Origin: Hyperoplus lanceolatus
Lineage: Eukaryota > Chordata > Actinopteri > Uranoscopiformes > Ammodytidae
Direction: 5' to 3'
DNA: 64,000 bases
NCBI GenBank assembly: GCA_026929865.2
Contig: CM049408.1
Coordinates: 1,426,001 to 1,490,000 of the forward strand
Numbering within the stretch: position 1 is the stretch's first letter; every line of letters starts with the position of its first letter. This document shows positions 32,201-41,546 of this stretch, in pieces. The notes below the pieces were generated by a model. It was not told the DNA's origin and did no database searches. It saw only the letters and a list, made by a program, of their open reading frames with translations. Position numbers and translations under genes: made by a program.

Positions 32201-33240
32201 TTTCATTTCATAAGAATGGGAACACTGGTAAATGACGGGCCAGGGGAGGAAGCCAGATCTCCCTTTTACAGTCAGTTGCAAAAACAGCTTTTCTTTCTAA
32301 TATAATACAGTGTTGATCAGAGCCATGCCAAGCCAGCACTCTGCAGAGGCATTGTTTTAATTGTTGCAGGTGGTCTGGCTCATGGAACATAGCTGTGATG
32401 CTCAGGGATCTGCAAATAAAACTCTAAAGCATGCTTGTGCAGACAGCTGTGCCTGGGATCGCTGTGCCAAGGTTCAAGGCCTGAGGTAACAGCATGGAAT
32501 CCTTTCTCCTTATGTCACTGATTCACAGTCTGCAAGTGGGCCACTGTGGATCTAAACTGCATGCATCAGGTCTCCTCATATTTAATTGAAAGGTATTGTA
32601 TTATTATGACAGACAATTCTAGGGGTTTGAAGGAGGTTTAACTCTAAACATGGACACCCTTTATATCCTCTTTGTTCAGGTGGAAATTGCTAGACTTGGT
32701 TGAGAAAATAAGAGCTGAAAAAGTTAACGATCCAACTAACTAGAAAACAAAATCTAATGAATTCGATTCTGGAGAATGCTTGTTGTCAAAATCCGTTTTC
32801 CGTCAAAATCCTTCCGTTACCTGAATGTCTGAGTGCTGAAAAGAAATCTGGTGTTAATACACTACAGCCCCTGTCTCACGGGGCTGTGACAAATTGCGAA
32901 CGGCAAGGGGAAATGAGTGGCTAAGTGGATCCCTAGTGTGAGCCTTGTTGATGTTATCGATTCAGAACATTTTAAACTTGACCTATTTTGTTAGCATTTT
33001 GTTGTGGCAAAGGTGTACAGGTGGGGCTTGAAAACTTCTCCGCCTCCAAAGTGGGGAATGACAGAAAAAGTTTTAGAACCACTGTGCTACAGTGACATCT
33101 CCCAACTGTATGTGATTCATTTCCTAACCTAGTTTCAGTGGAGGGTCACTGAGCCGTGATGTGATGCTATGCTATGTGTGTATGAGCAGTAGGGTTGCAA
33201 AATTGTGGGAATTTTCAAAGTTGGAAACTTTCTTCTTCAA
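32201..33240. other. unassigned stretch
   Basis: No supported gene. A hAT right end (AGTTTTAGAACCACTG) lies at 33069-33084. Confidence 0.4.
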
Positions 33241-33242
33241 AG

Positions 33243-33815
33243 GTTTTTTTATTCATCAAAAGATTTGCAAAGCAAATACAATACAGTGATTTAGTTTTTC
33301 CCCTTTTTTCTTCCCCGAACACACCCCGCCCATATCCCTCCCCCCCCCCGCACCCAACCACAAACAATCCTGCATCACAAAAAAAACAAAAAAACAATAC
33401 ACAATGTTAAAAAATGACATAAACAAAATACACGCTAGAAACAAATAAACAATCGATATGAAAAAAGAAAAAAGCTACTCTTGTATTGTTGTTGTTAGGG
33501 GCGCCAAATTCTGTCAAATTTATTCTCGGATCCCTGGGTAGTGTAACGTATTTTCTCTAAATTCATACATGACATAATGTCTCTAATCCAATGTGAGTGG
33601 GAAGGAGGAGCAGGATCTTTCCACTTGAGTAAGATAGCCCTACGAGCAAGTAATGAGGTGAAGGCCATTTGGAGCAATGCCAAAAATTGCAGTGAAAGGG
33701 TTCGGCTCAATTTGATGCTGAAGTACTTCAGAAATTGTTTGAAAAACTGATGTCCAGAACTCAGTCAAGGTGGGACACAACCAGTACATGTGAAAGAGTG
33801 ATGTGCTCTTACTGC
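33243..33815 (-). pseudogene. L1/Tx1-like LINE ORF2 C-terminus and 3' UTR
   Basis: On the minus strand from about 33815 the sequence reads LFHMYWLCPTLTEFWTSVF, TISEVLQHQIEPNPFTAIFG, then LLARRAILLKWKDPAPPSH, WIRDIMSCMNLEKIRYTTQG and FDRIWRP, the C-terminal zone of fish L1/Tx1-type ORF2 (HxxWxCP followed by the LARRAILLKWK block). A frameshift lies between the two blocks near 33700. The 3' UTR has a C-rich tract (minus strand G-rich) and ends with an AATAAAA-type tail near 33243. It is 5'-truncated, as most LINE copies are. Confidence 0.8.
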
Positions 33816-33830
33816 TATCAGTAGAGCTGG

Positions 33831-34245
33831 GACCGGACTACTTTGCGCGCTTTGATTCCGAACTGCAGTGGTGACAATATTAAACCTGAAACCTGTGAAC
33901 TCCCTTAAAATAATGACTGCAGAGAGAGGGTGTTAATGCACACATATGTATGTTCTATGCAATGCTGTACACTATCGTGGTCTCTTTGATTCACGATATA
34001 AACTACACATTACCAATCCCGCAGTCGGTGACTTGGGCTGACGCCAGATCAGTTTAAGAGTTTACTGCTCACGTACATTCACTGTTCAAGCCGATCTTTG
34101 AGCTGCTAACATATTTGGCGGTGGTTTATTTTAGCCAGACATTACTAGTTGCACGCAGATGCATGATGCACTTACGATCAAGTCTACATACACAGTGAAA
34201 TAAATGTAGTAGGCCTAATTGTATTTAACAAATAATGCTGGAATG
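33831..34245 (-). repeat. solo copy of the repeat upstream of the zinc-ribbon gene
   Basis: This segment is the reverse complement of 46085-46412 and 46935-47340, sharing for example the strings GGTTTCAGGTTTxATATTGT, ACTGATCTGGCGTCAGCC and TGCAACTAGTAATGTCTGGC. It holds the uninterrupted form of the site where the micro-insertion 47299-47328 lies. It is probably a stray terminal piece of the same mobile element family. Confidence 0.75.
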
Positions 34246-34553
34246 CTCCAGCATTCACACTAATTATCAATAATTGAAACAACAACCTACTCATATCTAT
34301 GATGTGGATTATCAGAAAGTATATATATATATATATATAGGGGAAGGTGGGGTGATTTGTGCAACTTTTTACTCAAAGTGATTTTAAAGTCAGGCCTTGA
34401 CAGTTATGTCTCCAACTCAAATATGTACATATATTTCAGGATGTTGTGCATCCCTGGCAATAAAAACTTTGGATCTGGAATAAACTGTTTAAGAAATATA
34501 GCTTTCGGAAAAAAAGTTGTCTTGTCGCACAAATCACCCCACGTAGTGGGGTG

Positions 34554-34740
34554 TCATTGTGTCACAATGACAAAGTCACCATCATCATCTTTCTGGCCAT
34601 CTGAACTCTCATCAGTGGTGTCGTTAAGTGGAATTGAGATGTCACCCTCTTCTGAGCTACTGTAGACAATCACTTTCTTTTGGTGACCAGCGTATACAGC
34701 CATGCCACTGGCACAACTCTCAGAAATGTACTTTGCACTA
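34554..34740 (-). pseudogene. transposase C-terminal fragment (copy 2)
   Basis: The frame contains KYISESCASGMAVYAGHQKK, VIVYSSSEEGDISIPLND and DGQKDDDGDFVIV, the same protein segment as at 16546-16752 but ending sooner because of a deletion. The catalytic part is absent. Confidence 0.5.
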
Positions 34741-34751
34741 GTTGCTCCGTG

Positions 34752-35053
34752 CTTGTGGAACCAACTGCCACCTGACAAATGTGATTCCCCCTACATTTCT
34801 GCCTTTAAATCAAGGCTCAAAACCCATATGTACACCCTGGTGTTTCCTCCCCATTAACCTCTGCACTACTTACTTACCTCTGCACTACTATCTGTGTTTA
34901 TGTGGATGTATGGGCTTTACGTCTTTTTTTTGGTTATTGTTATTTTACCTTCATTGTTTACCTACTGAATGCACTATGTACAGCACTTTGGACAGTGCAA
35001 ACTGTCATAAATGTGCTTTTATAAATACATTTTACTTACTTACTTACTTATAA
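34752..35053 (+). mobile_element. L2-like LINE 3' end captured in the pogo-like element
   Basis: The plus strand encodes LWNQLPPDKCDSPYISAFKS then RLKTHMYTLVFPPH and a TAA, the extreme C-terminus of L2-type ORF2. A 3' UTR follows with GTACAGCACTTTGG and a (TTAC)n tail at about 35030-35050. The same LINE piece occupies the same junction in copy 1. Confidence 0.8.
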
Positions 35054-35441
35054 CTCACCCAGGCCCTTGCGCACAAATCACCCCATCCCCAGAATTTTGG
35101 ATAATAGGCATGATGCAGCAATTTAGGGTTGACATTGTGCTAACTATATAGACTCAAAGTATAGCATACCAAAGCACTAAAACATGTGTCAAATGTTTTC
35201 AAACGTGTCTATAATTGTTCAGACACAATAATCAAAAAACCTTGATCATGGAAATTTTACTTTGAAAGGCAAAACACAGTTTTTTGAGCTTAAATGTGCT
35301 TATATCTTATTCCTTGTGTCTCCCTTCTTTACAGGATGAGTCAAATGGATGGCTCTTCTTAAATATGTGGTCACATTTCCAATTTCTTCCACGGTTTTCT
35401 AGAAACAAGGGTTTTGTTCATCACAAATCACCCCACCTTCC

Positions 35442-35442
<1 letters not shown>

Positions 35443-35505
<63 letters not shown>
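35443..35505. repeat. (TA)n tract
   Basis: About 60 bases of TA repeat lie between the pogo-like copy 2 and the next hAT element. Another short TA run lies at 34319-34339. Confidence 0.95.
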
Positions 35506-35508
<3 letters not shown>

Positions 35509-36261
35509 GGGTGTAACGATACACGTATTTGTACCGTACCGTGACGGTACAGGCACGTATTTGGTGTTACAGAGGTGGACCGCGGTCCGTTTGTGGCGTA
35601 GCCTACATAGCGTTAATATATGGCGAATGTACAGGCTTGTTTTGCGGTGTGGAACTTAAAACTTGTAGTCGGAGTTCCCCCCGGACCATTTAGCCTCCGC
35701 CTCGCTCGCACGTGCGCATTAGCAGCCAGCGAGAGTCTGTTATCTCCATGGTGAGCACAACATGAGGGTGCAGTGTTGCTAACTTAGCAACTTTTCAGAG
35801 CCCTCTGGCGACTTTTTTTTTTTCAAAAAAGCGACTAGCGACAAATCAAGCTACTTTTTCTGGTGTTATTGGTGACTTTTGGAGACTCTGTTGCTAAAGC
35901 ATGTATCGTGCTTTACTTCTAAACAAGCAGCGGCTGGCTCCCGCCTCCTCCCAGAGCACTGACAGGCGGCCGAGTCCTCACGCAGCAGTCCCTCCCAGCT
36001 GCGGTCAGAGCAGGAGATACACACCTCTCCGCTCAAGTGTTCGGTTTGCATCACTATTAGCAGTTATAGCAGCGTTCCCCCCTCTTCTACAGTCTATGAG
36101 TAGTGCAAATAAAGATGTTATACAGTGCTTTCGAACAGAGAGCGAACTGCATGGCGAAAGACAACAGGAAACCGGAGCTTGCAGGCGTACCCCTGTCATT
36201 CAAATCCCGCTTGAGGGATAACTTCGGATTCCAGTAGAATTATGAAAACAGTGATAAACGT

Positions 36262-36459
36262 GTGGAACAATGTCGGCACACAGGTTATTGTTTCACCGCG
36301 ATCGCCTATGTAGGAGCCAACCATGGACATATAAAGGGAGCCAACACGTTGAACATGCATACGCATTTGAAAAGGCACCATCCAGGTCTTACTATCACCG
36401 TTACTGTGAAGAAAAATCGAGCTGTGCAAACACAGACAGTATTTTCTTTTTTATACTGA
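36262..36459 (+). pseudogene. BED zinc-finger remnant of a hAT transposase
   Basis: The frame reads TAIAYVGAN, eight extra residues HGHIKGAN, then TLNMHTHLKRHHPG. The N-x-x-x-H-x-x-x-x-H-H pattern is the second half of a BED finger, used by hAT transposases to bind DNA. The eight residues come from a 24-bp micro-insertion (15 bp plus 9-bp duplication) that keeps the frame. The Cys pair of the finger and the catalytic domain are not recognisable. Confidence 0.6.
36313..36345 (+). mobile_element. micro-insertion with 9-bp target duplication (copy 3)
   Basis: GGAGCCAAC at 36313-36321 is repeated exactly at 36337-36345, with CATGGACATATAAAG (36322-36336) between. It adds 24 bp, in frame, to the BED finger of the surrounding hAT. 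Confidence 0.8.
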
Positions 36460-36892
36460 AAATACATAAGCTGTCATTTAATTAGTTGCACTTTTATTTG
36501 ATAATTGTTATATTTATAAGAGCACTTAGAGCTGCAGTAATATTTTATTTTTTTAAAGTCAAAAATACCTTAAAGAAGACATACCCTTTTTTTACATACC
36601 AGCTTACAGAGCCTGCTGAGCATTAACACTGGCTTTTTTCACTGCAATTTTAGTTTATGCTGCACATTCACTAGTATTTAATAAGTATTTTATTTATTGG
36701 AGAATTGCAGAAGTATTCTTTTTAGATTTGTTAGGCCTATGCATTTTATTTGTATGTTACATACTGTCAGCTAGTTAAAACTGTTCATTCTCCCTTAACT
36801 ATGAACCGTACCGTACTGTACCGTACCGTGACTTCAAAACCGAGGTACGTACCGAACCGTGACTTTAGTGTACCGTTACACCCCTAAAAATA

Positions 36893-36895
<3 letters not shown>

Positions 36896-36964
<69 letters not shown>
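36896..36964. repeat. (TA)n tract
   Basis: Nearly 70 bases of TA repeat lie immediately left of the KDZ gene. Confidence 0.95.
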
Positions 36965-36966
<2 letters not shown>

Positions 36967-37421
36967 CCCCCAGTACAATGTCAAGTGGAAAAAAATTAGA
37001 AGCACTTCTTCTGCTTGGAGATGCTTTTCTTCAAGATGTACAGGCAAGTTACATCCTTGTTTTACAGAAATACATCATATATACTCCAATTTGTTATTAT
37101 TACCGTCTTTTAATGTTGTTGCATGAAATATAGAAATCCAAAACGGAGAATCAGAAGCCTGTCACAGGGAAATCCGATGTGACCTGGTGGAAGAGGGACC
37201 TCGATGGGCAGTGGGTGTACAGCAGCAAACGGAGGAAAAGGGGATCATCTGCTGGTTAGTGTCCATCGTATAAAATTAATTTCAGTGAATATGTGTGAAG
37301 AGTGATGGGATTTTGTAGTAGGTACTGGCTTGATAGCAGTGTATACCACTGACACATGGTTATATATTTGAACATTATCAGGGGACTGAAGGCAAAAACC
37401 ATAAAACTAATGTAGATTTAA

Positions 37422-37560
37422 TTCAGTGTTGGGCTAGTTACTCAAATAAAGTAATACATTACTCACTACTTGTTACCGTTTTAATAAGTAATATTTTAAC
37501 TTTACTTATTACTCCTTGCCAAAAGTAACTTGTTAGTCGTTAGTTGCTGTTACATAACAC
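37422..37560 (+). mobile_element. hAT left-end fragment in a KDZ intron
   Basis: CAGTGTTGGGCTAGTTACTC followed by AAAGTAATACATTACT is the left end of a widespread fish hAT MITE (tandem GTAA/TTAC pattern). Its right end is not present. Confidence 0.55.
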
Positions 37561-38664
37561 TAAATTGGTCCCTAGCCTACTCCTCAAACTATGGACTTAG
37601 CATAGTATGTGATTGGGTTCACTTGGCAGTCAGGTTCACCTATAAATGCGCAATTGAAGCCCAATTTACACACTTATTTTACGCCAGAAAGAGTTTGATT
37701 AAAATGGGTCTAATGTTGTTGATGTGATTCTTACTTCCAAACAGTTGGCACACGTCCAACTTCAGCATGTCCAAGCTCCCGAGATCCGGGTAGGTACAAA
37801 CTCATTTTCAAATTAAGGTTAAAAAGTTAAGTAAAAAGGAAGCCTCAGTACAAATGCATCTTGGTGATGTCATGCGATAATGATTTTCCGCTGTAGCAAA
37901 TAGAGTAACTATCCATGTTTTTAGTATTTATTCCTCTCTTTGAAGATTTTAATATGCAGAGGCTGAAGGACCTTCTTCAGGACTCAGAGCATCGAGGAGG
38001 AAGACGTGGGTCAGCAGCCACCATCCAGTTGGAGCCAGAGACAAAGGGAGGTCCAACAGTGTTGGCAACAGGCGAGGCCACATAACGTTGACAACTTGTT
38101 GTCAGCTCAAACCCTCTACCAGGTGACATATAACCACTGTCAAATGAGGGACGCAGTCATCTGTTGTGTGGGAATGTATGCCCTTAGAGTGGTTTTGTGC
38201 AGAGTGTGATCAATTGGCACATAAACACCACACTCTGCACAGTAGGCAAACCACCATGGCTGGATTTTTACAGTACATTCCTCCAACGGAGTCTGTGAAA
38301 CTTGTTGATGGCAGGTACGTTGTCAGTAAACAAGGTGAGTGTCTCTTTTTTAATCAAATGGCTCTTATTTTTCCTTCCCAGACAATATAATCACCTCTTG
38401 AAATACTTTTTCAAAGTACATGTTGCGACCCAAACATTCCTACATTTCTTCCTGATTGTCCTTCCAGATTGTTTCCTGCCAACTGCCTTTCCCCAGAACA
38501 ACTGTTCTTGTGAAAGGAGTGATGTTGCCATCTCAGCTGGAAGATCTGTGATACTGGTTTGCATAAATGGTAGGATAGCGTGAAATATAAACAATTCTAA
38601 CACATTTTTATAGTTCCCTGTTAATTATTTTTCTTTCACATGCTCTCAGGCCGGTATGATCTAA

Positions 38665-39669
38665 GGGTGTATTCACACATGGAAAGTCCGTTAGTTCACT
38701 TGCTTTGGTCCAGACCAAATAGAATTTGGATTTTTTTTTGTTGGTGTGGTCCACTTTCATATTGCCCCTTTTGCAAGTGAACCAGCAATACGAAGCAAAA
38801 CCACACGTGATCTGAAGTCATTCATTCATTGGACAGACATTCTGGGGTGGAGAGAAGCAGGAAGAACGAAGTAAAAACTGCGAAATATATCATTGATATA
38901 ATTTGGTTAAAAATAATAAAAATGCCTACATCTAGCCCATAAATAAAGAAGAAACACATCAAATTATTATTGTTTCATATGGTTATAATATGTAGCCCCA
39001 TGTCAATGCCACGTTATGTGGCTTCTAGCCTACGATGTGAAACATCATTTTTACTGTATTTTTGCTGCTGGACGCGCGGCTCGCGTGAAGAATAGGCTCA
39101 AACTGAAACACAGCTGATTTAGCTGTGTATCAGCTGGGTGTCAGTTCGGCGCAGTTCAGCACCAAACTGACACGGGGTTAGTACTGACGAAGAACAATAA
39201 AAACACACACTTCATGCAAAGCGCAGCGTGAACCTGTTGGCACTGTAGGCTACGGGAGACGCTCCTCTCCATCTGATCGCTGATCCGCACGCGTCATTAT
39301 CAAATGTAATATTTTCGCTCGGGGCTCCCGGTCAAACCACAACTAATCTTCCTAACAATGGCGACAACAACACTTTCCCATAATGTGAAGCTGATGGCGA
39401 TTTATTAAAAAAAAAAAGAAAGAAAAGGCGCAGTGCTTCCTGCAATTGGGTCGGATCGAGTCCGGCCAAATTCACACCACAAACGAACTGCAGCAGAGTG
39501 CGTTTGAGCGCATCGAGACCACCTCTTCAGCTGGGTCTCGGAGCGTTTGTTTGGTCCGCCCCCGGGTGCGGTTGCTGTATTCACACCTGTCTGAAAGATG
39601 CGCACCGAAGGTGGAAGTGCACCTGAGTTCGTTTCAACCGAACTAAACACAGCATGTGTGAATACACCC
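38665..39669. mobile_element. Harbinger-type MITE inside KDZ exon 6, TAA TSD
   Basis: The termini GGGTGTATTCACACATG and CATGTGTGAATACACCC are exact inverted repeats, and TAA lies on both sides (38662-38664 and 39670-39672), the 3-bp duplication made by PIF/Harbinger elements. It splits the codon run GRYDL / SVPVL of the KDZ transposase. Removal of the 1005 bp and one TAA leaves the exon in frame. No ORF of its own is seen. Confidence 0.9.
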
Positions 39670-40834
39670 TAAGTGTTCCAGTCCTTACATGCCGACATTG
39701 CAGTAAGCAGTGGGGTCCAGAGGTCTCTGACTTTGTCAGGAGTGGGTACTGGCCTGCTACCATGCAAGCACAGACACTTTTCCACCAGGATCTGTTCAGT
39801 TCATTTGAGGCAATGAAGACTGCAGCTCCAGGAATGTCCAGACAGGCCTTCACTGCAATGTTGGACCACAGAACCAAGGAGTTTGGACGAGTGAGTCAAA
39901 ATGTGAAGCAGACACTTTTATAATTGTAATTAGTATCATTAGGGTGGAAAGTATGGCCAAAGGAGGGATTTAGTTGGACATAGATTAGGTTTTTGCAAAT
40001 ATGAAGTCCAGGGTCCACAAATGGCTGTAACTTGATGGTCAATCAGATTATTGTCATAGAAATCTGTACTATGATTTGTTCATTTCAGACCGCAAACGTG
40101 AATGCAGATGCTTTTCAGAGGAGCTTCCTGCAATACGTATACTGCAAGTCTGAAGAACTTCTGGGGAAGGATCCATTCACCTGTCCAGCCTGTAGCCCTG
40201 AAATGGTTGCTGTTTCAGTTGATGGCAACAGGAAACTCTACAGGTTCCAAAAAACAAACCAGTACGTTTTTATGCATGTTAAAAAAACATTTATAATATG
40301 CCCTGGCTATATACCATTATAGTGCAGTTCTTATTTTGTCATTTGAAATTGAACTGTTTAAGATAATATCTGTATGTTTGCAAAAACTTGTTTTACATCA
40401 GTCATTATCCATAATATCTTTTTCTTGTAGGAGGGAAGAACCTGGGTTCTTCGATGGTGTGTTTTTGGCCAATGACTTGGAAGTATCTACTTTTGTTGAG
40501 GAGGTCCGGGGGGCTGTCAAGAGTGTAAGTTGTAAATCAAGCTGAGAAAAATGTATATTTTATTTTATGGCTTAAAGAAATCACATTGTTGTTATCCATC
40601 ATAGAGTTAGATTGGGAAAAATGGGTCATGCAATCCGAGACAAAATCTTGACTGTGATAGTTGGTGTGTTTGACTTTGTAATCCTGCTATATAGTGTCTA
40701 TTACTTAACTACTGATATGTTCAAATTATTTACTTGTGTAGAATTCAGGAAAAGCAATGTGCGGAGAAACTTGAATTGCAAACTGCAAGTGATAAATGTA
40801 TCCAGGAGACAGAAAAGGCTGTCAATATTCCTAT

Positions 40835-41540
40835 TTGAAATGTAAGGGGCAAATCTAAAAGAAGGTTGCTTGGGGGCGGGGTGGGGGAGGCGGTCTAACC
40901 ACTACACCACCAGATTTGTGGTAATATCTTGTCGCAATTTCACACTCACTTTCTCTGTCCTCAAAACAGTGTGCTCTAAATGATATTGAAATTATATCTA
41001 CTTATAATAATACATTCCTTCCTTTGCTAATCTTGCCTTTAGACTTTAAAGTGGCTACGAGGAGCTTTCAGTTGTTGATTTAAGCGACCCTTTGGACCAT
41101 AGCGGTAGTGTTTTACCACACTAGCACCTGCAAAACCTAAAGATCTTTGCTAGGGTGTGGTGGTGTCGGTGGGATTAGTTAAGGATTTGGATTTTTTTTT
41201 ATTCATACCATCTTCCTGGTTTGTAGGTCTTTTCGCCTTGGCCAATATTTTGACTGCTGGCTTCCTGTATAGAGACACAAAGAAGTGTACATTGTAATAG
41301 AGGTGTGTGGTGCTTTCCTTGCAAGCCAGTATAAGGCACTCTGAGTGTCAAACCACTGCCATGCAAATAATTACAAGTTGTAAGAAAAAGTACATAAAGA
41401 GCAACTCAGACAATGTCATCTTGCTTGTCAGGTTAGTTTGGTGTGCTGTTGCTGTACACTGAGACTTTTGTTGCTTTTCTGTATCTCATATTCTAGTAGG
41501 TCAAGATTGCCCTTATTGCCCAGCATCGTCTAATTTGTAT
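40835..41540. other. gap between two converging genes
   Basis: This lies between the last KDZ exon remnant and the end of the zinc-ribbon gene on the other strand. No clear terminal repeats or exons are seen. A GGGCGGGGTGGGGG patch is at 40876-40889. Confidence 0.35.
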
Positions 41541-41546
41541 TGTCAC

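Larger units (their letters stand above)
34340..35442. mobile_element. pogo-like element, copy 2, in a TA repeat
   Basis: The left end GGGGAAGGTGGGGTGATTTG and right end CAAATCACCCCACCTTCCC are inverted repeats. Both abut (TA)n DNA, consistent with TA target choice. The motif TGGGGTGATTTGTGC, or its complement, also appears internally at about 34534-34548 and 35072-35086. The order is left end, minus-strand transposase scrap (34554-34740), plus-strand L2 tail (34752-35053), right end. Near-identity of the first 140 bases with 63864-64000 suggests fairly recent activity. Confidence 0.75.
35506..36886 (+). mobile_element. hAT element, TAGGGGTGTAACGATAC ends
   Basis: The left end TAGGGGTGTAACGATACAC and right end GTACCGTTACACCCCTA are inverted repeats. 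GTACCGT/ACGGTAC motifs are repeated just inside both ends (35533-35550 and 36807-36875). It sits in TA-repeat DNA, so the duplication cannot be read. A BED-type zinc-finger remnant of its transposase is at 36262-36459, and a micro-insertion lies inside that finger. Confidence 0.8.
36978..40830 (+). pseudogene. KDZ-superfamily transposase gene (N-terminal exons)
   Basis: I can join eight exons by splice sites and phase: 36978-37043 (MSSGKKLEALLLLGDAFLQD, GC donor), 37134-37254, 37745-37789, 37946-38334, 38468-38569, 38650-38664 plus 39673-39890, 40089-40261 and 40431-40524. A decayed ninth starts at 40742 (NSGKAMCGET then TGA). Exon 4 carries the CxC cysteine cluster typical of KDZ proteins (ECMPLEWFCAECD...LHSR, YIPPTESVKLVDGRY). 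Later exons give GYWPATMQAQTLFHQDLF, MSRQAFTAMLDHR, CPACSPEMVAVSVDGNRKLY and PGFFDGVFLAND, close to fish KDZ transposases. Lesions are two one-base insertions in exon 4 (near 37985 and 38170) and a MITE in exon 6. Exons 5-8 otherwise keep frame. The rest of the catalytic region is gone, so it is not functional. Confidence 0.8.

Noticed and set aside
36897-37047. YIYIYI-rich minus-strand frame, and similar ones at 35284-35508, 52305-52502 and 53647-53901
   Set aside because: They are translations of (TA)n tracts.
40850-40925. SINE on the minus strand (GGTGGTGTAGTGGTTAGACC resembles a tRNA A box)
   Set aside because: No B box, tail or flanking duplication was found, so the likeness may be chance.
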